64,000 nt of DNA from Streptomyces iconiensis (GTDB lineage: Bacteria > Actinomycetota > Actinomycetes > Streptomycetales > Streptomycetaceae): the NCBI RefSeq assembly GCF_028657195.3, contig NZ_JANCPR020000008.1, positions 206,332 through 270,331 of the forward strand, read 5' to 3'. Position 1 is the stretch's first letter, and the number at the start of each line of letters is the position of its first letter. Positions 54,444 to 62,368 of the stretch are shown here, in pieces. The notes beneath the pieces were generated by a model. The model worked only from the letters and a program-made list of their open reading frames with translations, was not told the origin of the DNA and ran no database searches. A program made the position numbers and the translations under genes.

Positions 54444-54776
54444 GTGATCGCACAGCCTACCGACGCCCACCGCGACGCACTGACGACCACGTTCGACACC
54501 GCCAAACAGATCGTCCAGGACTCGCCGGACCTCCCGGACGACGTCAGGCTCAAGTGGAACTTCCGGGGCGACTACACCCTGGACCTGTACTTCCACCACG
54601 CGCCGGACAGGGTGGCCAGCTTCGCCGCCGCGTTCGACGCGGAGGTGAGCACCACCCCGCACATGACCGATGAGGCCATGGTCATGACCGAGGCCAACAC
54701 CATTGTCGCCGGGGTCCCGGTCCACGCCTGGTCCCTGAACGACGGTGTGGTCAAGACCGAGCAGGTGGCGGCGTGA
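54444..54776 (+). CDS. Hypothetical protein of the early operon
   Basis: A 110-residue acidic protein with predicted alpha-beta character (TTFDTAKQIVQDSPDLPDDV; FRGDYTLDLYFHH; VASFAAAFDAEV). No family recognised. GTG 54444 follows AGAGAGGTAAGG. The stop overlaps the next start by 4 bases. Confidence 0.7.
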   Translation: MIAQPTDAHRDALTTTFDTAKQIVQDSPDLPDDVRLKWNFRGDYTLDLYFHHAPDRVASFAAAFDAEVSTTPHMTDEAMVMTEANTIVAGVPVHAWSLNDGVVKTEQVAA

Positions 54777-54913
54777 GCAGCCGTGGGGACGAGAACACAC
54801 CCGATGACGTGACCGTCGCGGCGGGGTTCCGGGAGCTGGCGCAGGACTTGCTGAGCGAGCCGGACCCGGAGCCCGCGCCTGAGCACGGCGCGGTTGAGGA
54901 CGGCGAGTCGTGA
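54773..54913 (+). CDS. Small acidic protein (46 aa)
   Basis: GTG 54773 overlaps the previous stop (GTGA) and the frame ends at TGA 54911-54913, itself overlapping the next start. The protein contains ELAQDLLSEPDPEPAPEHGA and is rich in Glu and Asp. Its place in an unbroken chain of 4-base overlaps supports translation. Function unknown. Confidence 0.6.
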   Translation: MSSRGDENTPDDVTVAAGFRELAQDLLSEPDPEPAPEHGAVEDGES

Positions 54914-55038
54914 CCCGGCCTCAGTACGACGCTGACGTCGTGGTCGTGGATGACCAGCTGATCGCGGATTCGCAGGAGAGCCAGACCGCCTCGGAGTCGC
55001 AGCCGGAGTGTCCCGTCGATGAGGCGGGTGCGGAGTGA
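54910..55038 (+). CDS. Small acidic protein (42 aa)
   Basis: GTG 54910 to TGA 55036-55038, overlapping both neighbours by 4 bases. The sequence TRPQYDADVVVVDDQLIADS then ESQTASESQPE is acidic, with no known domain. Called on the chain of coupled starts and stops. Confidence 0.55.
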   Translation: MTRPQYDADVVVVDDQLIADSQESQTASESQPECPVDEAGAE

Positions 55039-55253
55039 CCGGCATGGCCATTCTCTGCCTGTCGACCTCCGTGTACTCGGCGGGGTTCATCCCGACGTTG
55101 CTGGTGGGCACGGAGCCCCCGGCCTGGCTGCTGTCCGCCGTGGCTCGTACGGCTGACACCGCAGCGCATACGCGCCAGCGGGTCGCGCTCGATGTCTGTG
55201 CGCTCGCGCTTCTCCTCTCTCTTGATCCCGCGAAGGGGGTCACCCATGCCTGA
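55035..55253 (+). CDS. Small hydrophobic protein (72 aa)
   Basis: Starts at GTG 55035 (GTGA overlap). Two hydrophobic stretches are visible: MAILCLSTSVYSAGFIPTLL, and VALDVCALALLLSL near the C-terminus. It may be a small membrane protein. Codon choice is less GC3-biased than in its neighbours, so it is less certain than the surrounding genes. Confidence 0.5.
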   Translation: MTGMAILCLSTSVYSAGFIPTLLVGTEPPAWLLSAVARTADTAAHTRQRVALDVCALALLLSLDPAKGVTHA

Positions 55254-55647
55254 CCGGAAGAAACGGCCGTTGCCTGAGACCACGCGCCCCGAGCTGTCGG
55301 TGACGCTCGCGGCTGACTGGATGTCGGCACGACTGCGCGCCGACGACATCATCAAGAACCTCCTGATCTCGCTGGCCGAGGCGTGGACCGCCTCGGACGG
55401 CGCGGTGATGGACGCCCTCGACGCTCTGGCGGAGGCCCTCCAGGGGGACCCGTCGCCGAAGGAGTTGGACGCGTTGGTGCAGGCGTTGGAGGGCGTGACC
55501 GACGGCGAGGAGTACGCGCGTCTCGACCTGGCAGACGCTGAGCGCCTGCGGGCCGAACTGGACAAGGCGATCCCGAAGCTCGCCCGCTTCGGCCCGAGCC
55601 CGAGTCCGGCCTTCGTTCGCCCGGCGTTGAAGGTCGTGACCACGTGA
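55246..55647 (+). CDS. Hypothetical helical protein
   Basis: A 133-residue mostly alpha-helical protein (LAADWMSARLRADDIIKNLL; DALDALAEALQGDPSPKELD; ALVQALEGVTDGEEYARLDL). No family recognised. ATG 55246 has GAAGGGGG upstream and overlaps the previous stop by 8 bases. The stop overlaps the next gene by 4. Confidence 0.7.
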   Translation: MPDRKKRPLPETTRPELSVTLAADWMSARLRADDIIKNLLISLAEAWTASDGAVMDALDALAEALQGDPSPKELDALVQALEGVTDGEEYARLDLADAERLRAELDKAIPKLARFGPSPSPAFVRPALKVVTT

Positions 55648-56054
55648 AGGCCCGCGACGCACACGAGGTGCTGTACGACGCGCTCGTCGCGTTCCAGGAG
55701 ACGGCGCACCTTTCGTCTCTTCAGCACGCGCAGGTCAGGCAGCACCTCGCCGAGCACCTGGCGGAGGCGCTGCACGCCGCAGGGTTCGCTCAGGCGGCGG
55801 TGGTTCGGCGGGAGTCGGCGGCCGAGATCGAGCGGCTGACCACGCTGGCCCACCGGCTCACGGAGCGGCTCGCCGAGGCGCAGGACGCGTCTGAGGGCCG
55901 GGACCGGGACGACCAGGCGCGTACGGGTGGGGCCCGGCTGGACAAGCTGCGTCCCTACGGGCGGTTGACGGCGCGGTGTTTCCCGGATCCGGCGAGGCGC
56001 GCTGCGTGGCGGCTGCTTCAGGACGACGCCGTGATGGGCGGTGAGTCGGCATGA
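55644..56054 (+). CDS. Hypothetical coiled-coil-like protein
   Basis: A 136-residue protein rich in helices: HLAEHLAEALHAAGFAQAAV and AAEIERLTTLAHRLTERLAE suggest a coiled coil at about 30-95. The C-terminus is KLRPYGRLTARCFPDPARRA. Function unknown. GTG 55644 is in a GTGA overlap, and ATGA links it to the next gene. Confidence 0.7.
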   Translation: MKARDAHEVLYDALVAFQETAHLSSLQHAQVRQHLAEHLAEALHAAGFAQAAVVRRESAAEIERLTTLAHRLTERLAEAQDASEGRDRDDQARTGGARLDKLRPYGRLTARCFPDPARRAAWRLLQDDAVMGGESA

Positions 56055-56377
56055 CCGGCACACCGATGACGCCCGAGCGGGAGCAGGCGGTCCGCGACGA
56101 GGTGCTGGGCGAGGCAGAGAAGGACACCCGCCAGGGCGAGTCCACTCCCGACTTCTTCCAGCCCGGCCACACCTACGCCGAGGACGACGGCATCACCGAC
56201 TGGCGATTCCGCTGCGACTCCGTCACTACCCACCCCGAGGACGGTGAGCGAACAGCCCTCGGCTGGCGTCACTTCCGTGGCGAGTGGGAGCCGTATGCCT
56301 ACGGCGTGGACGACTGGGAGATCCACCAGTACGTCGGTCACACCGACGTCGCCGAGGTGGGTGAGCGTCGTGGTTGA
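56051..56377 (+). CDS. Hypothetical protein
   Basis: A 108-residue protein beginning TGTPMTPEREQAVRDEV and containing RTALGWRHFRGEWEPYAYG, rich in aromatics and acids. The MTPER opening is shared with the next gene (TPMTPERWAEIRSL), a motif common at the start of small Streptomyces phage proteins. No function recognised. ATG 56051. Confidence 0.7.
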   Translation: MTGTPMTPEREQAVRDEVLGEAEKDTRQGESTPDFFQPGHTYAEDDGITDWRFRCDSVTTHPEDGERTALGWRHFRGEWEPYAYGVDDWEIHQYVGHTDVAEVGERRG

Positions 56378-56780
56378 GACACCGATGACGCCCGAGCGGT
56401 GGGCGGAGATCCGGTCGCTGGATCTGCTGGCGCTGATGCCGGAGCGTGCCGCAGCGGTGATGGGCGTCGCGCTGAGGGACCTCATCGACGAGGTCGAGCG
56501 CTCGCGCGCCGAGGTGGAGGACCTGGAGCAGGAGCGGGACAAGCTGATCCGCTGGCACGCCGAGGACGAGCGGACCGCCGCCGCGAGGCGCGCAACGATC
56601 ACGCACCTGCGTGCCGAGTTGGCGGCCCGCCCCACCCGCGAGGCGGTCCTGCGCGAGGCGAAGAACGTGCTCATGGCGCACGCGGACCGGGTGGACGGAA
56701 GTGGACTGCGGCGGGAGTGGCGTAAGGCCGCCAGCGTTCTGGGCGAGCGCGCCGACGCCGCCGGGCGGGGTGCGTCGTGA
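56361..56780 (+). CDS. Hypothetical coiled-coil protein
   Basis: A 139-residue protein (GTG 56361; GTG 56370 is the alternative). It has a long predicted coiled coil at about residues 35-85: LIDEVERSRAEVEDLEQERD and WHAEDERTAAARRATITHLR. It shares the TPMTPER segment with the preceding protein. It may be a structural or regulatory phage protein; nothing specific can be assigned. Confidence 0.65.
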   Translation: MSVVVETPMTPERWAEIRSLDLLALMPERAAAVMGVALRDLIDEVERSRAEVEDLEQERDKLIRWHAEDERTAAARRATITHLRAELAARPTREAVLREAKNVLMAHADRVDGSGLRREWRKAASVLGERADAAGRGAS

Positions 56781-56986
56781 GCGCCCGCGAGGAGATCGCC
56801 GCCCGGCTCTGGCAGGTCATACCGAGCAGCGACGACGCCGAAGCCCACGCGGCGGCGGGCCGGATGCTCGACGCCTACCGCGCCGAGGTGCTCCGCGAGG
56901 CCGAGGCTGGGCCGTGTGACTGCGCTGGGCGAGCAGCAGCAAAGCTCCGCGCCATCCTCGCCCCCACCAAGGACGGTGGACAGTGA
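56777..56986 (+). CDS. Small hypothetical protein (69 aa)
   Basis: SAREEIAARLWQVIPSSDDA, then LDAYRAEVLREAEAGPCDCA and a helical tail. A CDC pair is present but no full metal site. Repeated phrases of the kind YRAEVLREA also occur in the previous protein (TREAVLREAKN). GTGA overlaps at both ends. Confidence 0.65.
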   Translation: MSAREEIAARLWQVIPSSDDAEAHAAAGRMLDAYRAEVLREAEAGPCDCAGRAAAKLRAILAPTKDGGQ

Positions 56987-57183
56987 CCGCCCTCCTGTGG
57001 GCCCTGACCATCTGGACAGCCGCCGCACTCGCCGCCGCCCCCCTATGGACCCGCACCCAACACCGCCGCCGCCAGGCACAACAGGCCCTGCACGACGCGG
57101 ACGTCCATGCATCCATGCCTGAACTGCTGGACGAGATCCACCGGTTGCAGGTGCCGCGCGCCGACGACGGGAGCCCGCGATGA
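56983..57183 (+). CDS. Small single-pass membrane protein (66 aa)
   Basis: The N-terminus TALLWALTIWTAAALAAAPL is one membrane helix, followed by a basic RTQHRRRQAQQ stretch and a short soluble tail. By the positive-inside rule the tail is probably cytoplasmic. Function unknown. GTG 56983 with GTGA overlap. Confidence 0.65.
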   Translation: MTALLWALTIWTAAALAAAPLWTRTQHRRRQAQQALHDADVHASMPELLDEIHRLQVPRADDGSPR

Positions 57184-57563
57184 GCCGCCCCGTCAAACGC
57201 CCTCGCGCCGACCACGCCGCCGCCGTACGCCACCTGCGAGCCCACCCCGGCATGTGGTCCGAGCTGTCCACACACCGCGTGGGCTACGCCGCACGACAGC
57301 TCGCACACCGCATCCACACCGCCTACCGGCTGCCGCACTACGAGCCCGCCGGCGCGTACGAGGCACAGGTCGCCGACCGCGACGACACCTCGATCGTCAT
57401 CGTCCGCTGGCTCGGGCCGCACCGTGAGGCCGCTCTGCGTAAGGCCGCTGCGCTGGCCGCCGTCCGTGCCGGAGCGCCGCTGCCCTCCCGCAACTCGTCC
57501 CACCGCGCCGCGCCGGGAGTCCCCGGCGTGCAGCGCAACACCCGTACCGGAGGACCCCGATGA
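57180..57563 (+). CDS. Hypothetical basic protein
   Basis: A 127-residue Arg/His-rich protein (RPVKRPRADHAAAVRHLRAH; YAARQLAHRIHTAYRLPHYE; EAALRKAAALAAVRAGAPLP). Resembles small proteins of unknown function in Streptomyces prophages. It is not a recognisable DNA-binding fold, though the charge fits nucleic-acid contact. ATG 57180. Confidence 0.68.
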   Translation: MSRPVKRPRADHAAAVRHLRAHPGMWSELSTHRVGYAARQLAHRIHTAYRLPHYEPAGAYEAQVADRDDTSIVIVRWLGPHREAALRKAAALAAVRAGAPLPSRNSSHRAAPGVPGVQRNTRTGGPR

Positions 57564-57805
57564 ACGGGCCCGAGCACTACCTCGAAGCCGACGCCTGCGA
57601 GGGCGAGTTCTCCGAACTCAACCCGCACTCCGGAGCCAAGCGACCCGTCCACGAGACCAGCGCCGATGTCTCCCGCACCTGCCCCGTGTGCCACTGGCAC
57701 ACCTCCGTCTGGCACACCGCCGACGGCTCCGCCGACGCCGAGCTGCACGACCACGTCACCCGCCTGCACAGCGGGAGCTACGAGAAGGCGAGTACGCCCC
57801 GATGA
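57560..57805 (+). CDS. Small zinc-finger-like protein (81 aa)
   Basis: Contains CPVCHWHTSVWHTADGSADA followed by ELHDHVTRLH, giving a C-x2-C...H-x1-H...H arrangement like a C2H2 finger. The N-terminus is acidic. It may bind DNA or zinc. ATG 57560 and its stop overlap the neighbouring genes by 4 bases. Confidence 0.65.
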   Translation: MNGPEHYLEADACEGEFSELNPHSGAKRPVHETSADVSRTCPVCHWHTSVWHTADGSADAELHDHVTRLHSGSYEKASTPR

Positions 57806-58740
57806 CGACCACCGCGCAGGCCGGGGCTCAGGCCCCGGCCGCCAGCCGCAAGGCCCGCACGAAGAAGCCCACCCCCACCGGCGCCGACCGCATCCCCAAG
57901 CCCTCCCAAGGCTGGTACCGCGACCCCATCACCGGCGACAAACTCCGCCGCGTCACCACCATCCTCGAACAGGGCTGCACCAAGGGCGACGCCCTCACCA
58001 CCTGGGCCGGGAACATCACCGCCGAGACCGCCATGGAGCACCTGCCCCGCCTCGTCGCCGCCTCCCGCGTGCCCGAGGAACGCGCCGAGATCACCACGTG
58101 GCTCAAGCGCGCCCACCACCGCAAGAAGGACGAACGCAAGGACGTCGGCACCGCCGTCCACACACTCATCGAGGCACACGTGCTCGGCACGCCGGTCCCC
58201 GAAGAGCTGCTCAACGATGACGAACTGGCCCCTTTCCTGCGGCACTTCGAGCGGTTCGTCGAGGAGTGGCAGGTCGACTTCGAGGCATCCGAGATGGTCG
58301 TCGGCCACCGAGAGCACGGCTACGCCGGAACACTCGACTACCTGCTGCGCTCTCCGCTGGTTGCTGCCGCGCTGGCCGCGCGCTTCGAGACCGACATACC
58401 ACCGCGGTCGACCTTCATGGGCGACACCAAGACCGGCGGCGAGCTGGACATCAAGGGCGTCTATCCAGAGGCCAGCCTCCAGATGTCCGCGTACCGCAAG
58501 GCCGAGATCGCGTGGCTGCGGGACGGCTCGACCGTTCCGATGCCCGACACCTCCTGGGCCGGGGTGGTGCTGCACCTGCGGCCGGAGGGCTACCGGCTGA
58601 TCCCGGCCGTCGCCGACGACGCCGTCTTCGAAGCGTTCCTGACGGTCAAGCGGAACGCCGAGTGGACATCCGGCCTGTCCAAGAAGGTCATCGGCTCCGC
58701 CCTCACCCTCCCCACCGCGACTGAAGAGAGGGCTGCCTGA
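57802..58740 (+). CDS. PD-(D/E)XK nuclease (RecB/Cas4-like phage exonuclease)
   Basis: A 312-residue nuclease. RecB-family motifs in order: His120 in VGTAVHTLIEAHV, Asp179 in HGYAGTLDYLLRS, Asp208-x-Lys210 in MGDTKTGG and Gln227 with Tyr231 in ASLQMSAYRKAE. It probably degrades DNA ends during phage recombination or replication, and the phiC31-gp3-like gene and DnaQ-like gene follow. Residues 1-35 are Ala/Thr/Lys-rich and disordered. ATG 57802. Confidence 0.85.
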   Translation: MTTTAQAGAQAPAASRKARTKKPTPTGADRIPKPSQGWYRDPITGDKLRRVTTILEQGCTKGDALTTWAGNITAETAMEHLPRLVAASRVPEERAEITTWLKRAHHRKKDERKDVGTAVHTLIEAHVLGTPVPEELLNDDELAPFLRHFERFVEEWQVDFEASEMVVGHREHGYAGTLDYLLRSPLVAAALAARFETDIPPRSTFMGDTKTGGELDIKGVYPEASLQMSAYRKAEIAWLRDGSTVPMPDTSWAGVVLHLRPEGYRLIPAVADDAVFEAFLTVKRNAEWTSGLSKKVIGSALTLPTATEERAA

Positions 58741-59870
58741 TGCCCATCATCCATCTCCAACGCCGCATGCGGCAGCTCGGCGAGATCCGCATCGGACACG
58801 TCGTCGCCGGAACGACCAAGGACGGTAAGGCGTACACCCGCCCCGCCAAGCTCGACACGTTCCGCTTCACCAGCCCCTCCCACGAAATCCTCACCTCCGT
58901 CGCCGAGCTGTACGGCGGAGAGGTACAGCCCTGGACCCCAGCGAACGGCGGCCCCAGCGAGTTCGAGGTGTACTCCACCACGAAACGGCTGCCTGTCCTG
59001 ATCCCCCCGAACGACTCCGTATCCCAGTGGTACGAGCTGTACGCCGGATCCAAGTGCCAGCGCCGATGCGACGGCGTCACCGAGCACAAGAAAGACCGGC
59101 CGTGCATGTGCAACCCGGACAAGCGAGAGTGCTCCATCACCACCCGCGTCAACGTCATGCTCCGAGACGTACCCGCGCTCGGCCAGTGGCTGCTGATCAC
59201 CAAGGGCTACTACGCCGCAACGGAGTTGCCACCCGCCGCCGAGCTGCTCGCGCAGTCCGGCGGATACGTCGCCGGGTGGCTCGGCATGGAGGAGAAACTC
59301 GTCCAACGCGACGAGGGCCCCGCCCGCTTCATGGTCCCCACCCTCGACGTGGAGATCACCCCAGCTGCGCTGATGGCCGGACAGACCGTCGGCGCCCCGC
59401 CGGCAGTAGCTGCGGGCCCGGAGCGCGTCGCCATCACCGGTGGACGGCCTGACTACGCGGCGCTGTTGGCCGAGGCATCCACGCGGGAAGAGGTCGGCGC
59501 GCTGTGGAAGCACGCGAAGAGGGCCGGTCACATGGACGACGCGCTCGCGGCAGCGATCACGGCACGGGCTGAGGCGCTCGGCGCGACCGTCAAGAAGTCC
59601 GCCCCGGAACAGGCTGAGGCCGGGCCGCCTCCGGTCGACGTCGAGCCCGTCCCGGATGAGGACGGTGCGGTCGACGTCGAGGTCATCGAGGACGACGGCG
59701 ACGTGGCCGAGATCTGGTTCCAGATCATCGCCACCGCCGGAACGCACGGCATGACGACCGCCCAGGTCGAGGAGGAGTTCGCCAGCCAGCACGAGGGCCT
59801 GCACCCCTCGACCGCCAGCGTGGACAAGCTGCGCGCGTTCCTCGCCGTCCTCAAGGGGGCGAAGGCATGA
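58740..59870 (+). CDS. Protein resembling phiC31 gp3-type recombination directionality factor
   Basis: A 376-residue protein. Residues 1-210 resemble the RDF of the phiC31/phiBT1 phages as I remember it: PIIHLQRRMRQLGEIRIGHV, KLDTFRFTSPSHEILTSVAE, LYGGEVQPW, WYELYAGSKCQRRCDGVTEH, DRPCMCNPDKREC (a Cys cluster likely to bind zinc) and ITTRVNVMLRDVPALGQWLL. RDFs of that group switch serine integrases to excision. Residues 220-376 are a separate acidic, helical extension. Unexpectedly the visible integrase is of the tyrosine class. ATG 58740 overlaps the previous stop by one base (TGATG). Confidence 0.75.
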   Translation: MPIIHLQRRMRQLGEIRIGHVVAGTTKDGKAYTRPAKLDTFRFTSPSHEILTSVAELYGGEVQPWTPANGGPSEFEVYSTTKRLPVLIPPNDSVSQWYELYAGSKCQRRCDGVTEHKKDRPCMCNPDKRECSITTRVNVMLRDVPALGQWLLITKGYYAATELPPAAELLAQSGGYVAGWLGMEEKLVQRDEGPARFMVPTLDVEITPAALMAGQTVGAPPAVAAGPERVAITGGRPDYAALLAEASTREEVGALWKHAKRAGHMDDALAAAITARAEALGATVKKSAPEQAEAGPPPVDVEPVPDEDGAVDVEVIEDDGDVAEIWFQIIATAGTHGMTTAQVEEEFASQHEGLHPSTASVDKLRAFLAVLKGAKA

Positions 59871-60598
59871 GCTGGCACCTCGGCCGCCTGTGCGGCTTTG
59901 ATCTGGAGACCACCGGGGTCGACGTCGAGTCGGACCGCATCGTCACCGCCTGCGTTGTGCAGTGCGGCGGCAAGCACCCCACCCAGTCCGCAACCTGGAT
60001 TGCGAACCCCGGCGTGGAGATCCCCGCCGAGGCCACCGCCGTGCACGGCATAACCACCGAGCAGGCACGCGCCGAGGGGCAGCCTGCGGGGCAGGTCGTC
60101 GAACAGGTCGTCGCGGCGCTCACCCACGCCATAGGGGCTGGGCTGCCCGTTGTGGCGATGAACGCTGGCTTCGACTTGACCATGCTCGATCGGGAGGCCC
60201 GCAGACACCGCGTGTACCCCCTCGCCGACACTTCCGTCGGCGACGAGCTGCGCGTCGTTGACCCGCGTGTTCTGGACAAGGCCGCCGACCGGTACCGGCG
60301 GGGCGGCCGGAAGCTCGAAGACCTCTGCCGCCACTACTCCGTGGCCCTGGACGGCGCGCACAGCGCGGACGCCGACGCCCTCGCCGCGTGCCGCGTCGCC
60401 TGGCGGCTGGGGTCGACCCGGCCGGAGCTGGCCGCGATGGACATCGAGGCCCTGCACCACGCACAGATCGCGTGGGCCGCCGAGCAGGCGGCCGGGCTGC
60501 GCGCGTACTTCGAGAAGACCCCCGGCAAGGAACACCTCGCCGCCGGCGTCCGCCCGGAGTGGCCGCTGATTCCCGCGCAGGGGGTGAGCGAGACGTGA
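59867..60598 (+). CDS. DnaQ-like 3'-5' exonuclease (DEDDh)
   Basis: A 243-residue exonuclease related to the polymerase III epsilon subunit. Motif I FDLETTG gives Asp12 and Glu14, motif II AMNAGFDLTML gives Asp103, and motif III HSADADA gives His165 and Asp170, so all DEDDh residues are present. It probably proofreads or trims DNA during replication of the element. ATG 59867, with overlaps to both neighbours. Confidence 0.9.
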   Translation: MSWHLGRLCGFDLETTGVDVESDRIVTACVVQCGGKHPTQSATWIANPGVEIPAEATAVHGITTEQARAEGQPAGQVVEQVVAALTHAIGAGLPVVAMNAGFDLTMLDREARRHRVYPLADTSVGDELRVVDPRVLDKAADRYRRGGRKLEDLCRHYSVALDGAHSADADALAACRVAWRLGSTRPELAAMDIEALHHAQIAWAAEQAAGLRAYFEKTPGKEHLAAGVRPEWPLIPAQGVSET

Positions 60599-60885
60599 CC
60601 GCCGATCAGATCGAGGGCGTGGCCACGCTGTCCGCCCTGCCTGCACTGGCACTGCTGGCCTACCTCATCGAGCGGGCCCGGCTGGCGCTGAGGCCCGGCG
60701 CCGGGACCCACCGCGCCCTGTACGCCACGGCGCCCGAGGAGGTGCCGGAGGGGTGGCAGCCGACCGAGTGGCGCGACTGCATCAACCCGGCATGCGGCTG
60801 CCTGCACGCACCTCACTTCGCACATCTCGACGGCACCCACACCTGCGCCGAGTGCCACCACACGAGCGGAGGCCGGGATGCCTGA
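60595..60885 (+). CDS. Small membrane-anchored Cys/His-rich protein (96 aa)
   Basis: Residues about 8-30 are hydrophobic (VATLSALPALALLAYLIERA). A soluble Cys/His cluster follows: DCINPACGCLHAPHFAHLDG and THTCAECHH, a probable zinc-binding site. No family recognised. GTG 60595 in a GTGA overlap. Confidence 0.65.
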   Translation: MTADQIEGVATLSALPALALLAYLIERARLALRPGAGTHRALYATAPEEVPEGWQPTEWRDCINPACGCLHAPHFAHLDGTHTCAECHHTSGGRDA

Positions 60886-61057
60886 GCTGTGCTCCGAGAA
60901 CCTCGGCCGCGTGGGCCTGGAGCGCGAACAGCGCCGCGACGCATCCCGGTACGTACTGCGTCACGCACGCTCCCGGGCCGACCTGCGGCACCTACTGGAC
61001 GCCCTCGGCCTCACCACGAGCGAGCCCGAGACCCACAGCGAGGACGACGCGTCATGA
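60878..61057 (+). CDS. Small hypothetical protein (59 aa)
   Basis: ATG 60878 to TGA 61055-61057, overlapping the previous gene by 8 bases and the next by 4. The protein PELCSENLGRVGLEREQRRD continues with RADLRHLLDALGLTTSEPET and is helical and charged. Function unknown; called from coupling and codon usage. Confidence 0.6.
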   Translation: MPELCSENLGRVGLEREQRRDASRYVLRHARSRADLRHLLDALGLTTSEPETHSEDDAS

Positions 61058-61278
61058 CTCTCTTCAGGCTCGCCCTCGACCACCCGCTGCTGGTCAGCCT
61101 GCTCCTCCTCACCGGCGTCGTGTTCTGGATCGTCGGCGCGGTCGCTATCACCACCGGCCTGATCCGGGCCGGGATCTGGGCATGGCGTGCCGCCACCGGA
61201 CGCCAGCGTCGCGGGCGTCACCGCGTCCTCGCGACCGCCGACGTCCCCGAAGAGCCCCACGTCAAGGAGCAAGTGTGA
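61054..61278 (+). CDS. Small membrane protein (74 aa)
   Basis: A hydrophobic hairpin at about residues 10-42 (PLLVSLLLLTGVVFWIVGAV; TTGLIRAGIWAW) is followed by a basic segment RRGRHRVLATADVPEEP. Possibly a phage membrane protein. ATG 61054 and its stop overlap the neighbours by 4 bases. Confidence 0.65.
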   Translation: MTLFRLALDHPLLVSLLLLTGVVFWIVGAVAITTGLIRAGIWAWRAATGRQRRGRHRVLATADVPEEPHVKEQV

Positions 61279-61901
61279 ACGCGCTCTTCCCTGCCCCGCC
61301 GCCCGCCGCTCCCGAGCGGGCGGCGGCCCCCGGGCCCGGCCCGCTCGTCATCGGCATCGACCCCTCCCTCACCTCCACCGGCATCGCCGGATCCGACTGG
61401 GCCGACGCACTCCGGCCCACGAAGCTGACCGGCCACGCGCGCTTCGACTGGCTCATACGCGAGGTCACCGACCGCACCAAGCACGCGGACCTCGTCGTCA
61501 TCGAAGGCCCGGCGTATGGGCAGCAGTTGCAGGCCGGACACCACGAACGGGCCGGGCTCTGGTGGGCGATCACCCACGCCATGTGGCGCCGCGACATCCC
61601 GTACGCCGTGGTCAACCCCCACAACCGCACCATCTACGCCACCGGCGCCGCCAACCCCGCCAAGGACGAACCCAAGGACAAGCGAGCCCGGATCGCGAAG
61701 GGCATGGTGCACACCTTCGTCGTCGAGCAGCTCGGCATCTGGTGCGAGGGCCCCGGCCGGTACGACGCCGCCGACGCCGCCACGCTCGCCGCGATGGGCG
61801 CCGACTGGCTCGGCTACCCGCCGCTTCTCCTGCCTGAACGCCAGCACCGGGCACTCGCCGGCGTCCGCTGGCCCAACACCACCCCGGCGGTGGCCGAGTG
61901 A
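61275..61901 (+). CDS. RuvC-like Holliday junction nuclease of phage type
   Basis: A 208-residue RNase H-fold nuclease. Acidic residues in RuvC positions: Asp29 in VIGIDPSLTSTGIAGS, Glu77 in LVVIEGPAYGQQ, and Asp164/Asp167 in GRYDAADAATLAAMG. Lys residues in PKDKRARIAKG fit the phosphate contacts. It probably resolves branched DNA during phage replication and packaging. GTG 61275 with GTGA overlap. Confidence 0.85.
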   Translation: MNALFPAPPPAAPERAAAPGPGPLVIGIDPSLTSTGIAGSDWADALRPTKLTGHARFDWLIREVTDRTKHADLVVIEGPAYGQQLQAGHHERAGLWWAITHAMWRRDIPYAVVNPHNRTIYATGAANPAKDEPKDKRARIAKGMVHTFVVEQLGIWCEGPGRYDAADAATLAAMGADWLGYPPLLLPERQHRALAGVRWPNTTPAVAE

Positions 61902-62368
61902 CCCGAGCCGAACTCGCCGACCACACCCGCTCTCTCTACCGCGCAGGACTCCACGACCACGAGATCGCCGCCCGCCTCGGCACCTCACAGCGCACCGTGC
62001 TCCGCCTCCGTCACACTCCGCCGCCCACCAGCGAGGTGGCCATGCACATCGAAAAACCCCGCGCCGCCTCCGGCTGGCACCGGCACAGCGCCTGCACCCG
62101 CCCCACCCCCGTGGTCGCGGACTGGTCCGGCGACGGCGACACCACCGAAAGCATCGCCGCCCAGAACATCTGCCATCTGCGCTGCCCCGTCCGAGCGCTG
62201 TGCCTGGCCGAAGCGATGCACGTCGAGGGCGCCGCGCGCACCCGGGACCGCGGCAGCATCGCAGGCGGTCTCAACCCCCAGCAGCGCAACGCGCTCTACC
62301 GCACACTGCGCGACCGCCAGCACAGGGCGGCCGACGACCCCGGCGCGCGCGGCCAGGCGGCGGCATGA
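61898..62368 (+). CDS. WhiB-like regulator with an N-terminal HTH and unusual Cys spacing
   Basis: A 156-residue fusion. Residues 5-38 are a homeodomain-like HTH (LYRAGLHDHEIAARLGTSQR then TVLRLR). The WhiB domain follows with Cys66 (SACTRP), Cys92, Cys96 and Cys102 (NICHLRCPVRALCLAEAM) and a degenerate turn GSIAGGL. The four cysteines would bind a [4Fe-4S] cluster, but the usual CxxC is CxxxC here. Phage WhiB proteins can override host WhiB regulators. It probably regulates transcription. GTG 61898. Confidence 0.85.
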   Translation: MTRAELADHTRSLYRAGLHDHEIAARLGTSQRTVLRLRHTPPPTSEVAMHIEKPRAASGWHRHSACTRPTPVVADWSGDGDTTESIAAQNICHLRCPVRALCLAEAMHVEGAARTRDRGSIAGGLNPQQRNALYRTLRDRQHRAADDPGARGQAAA

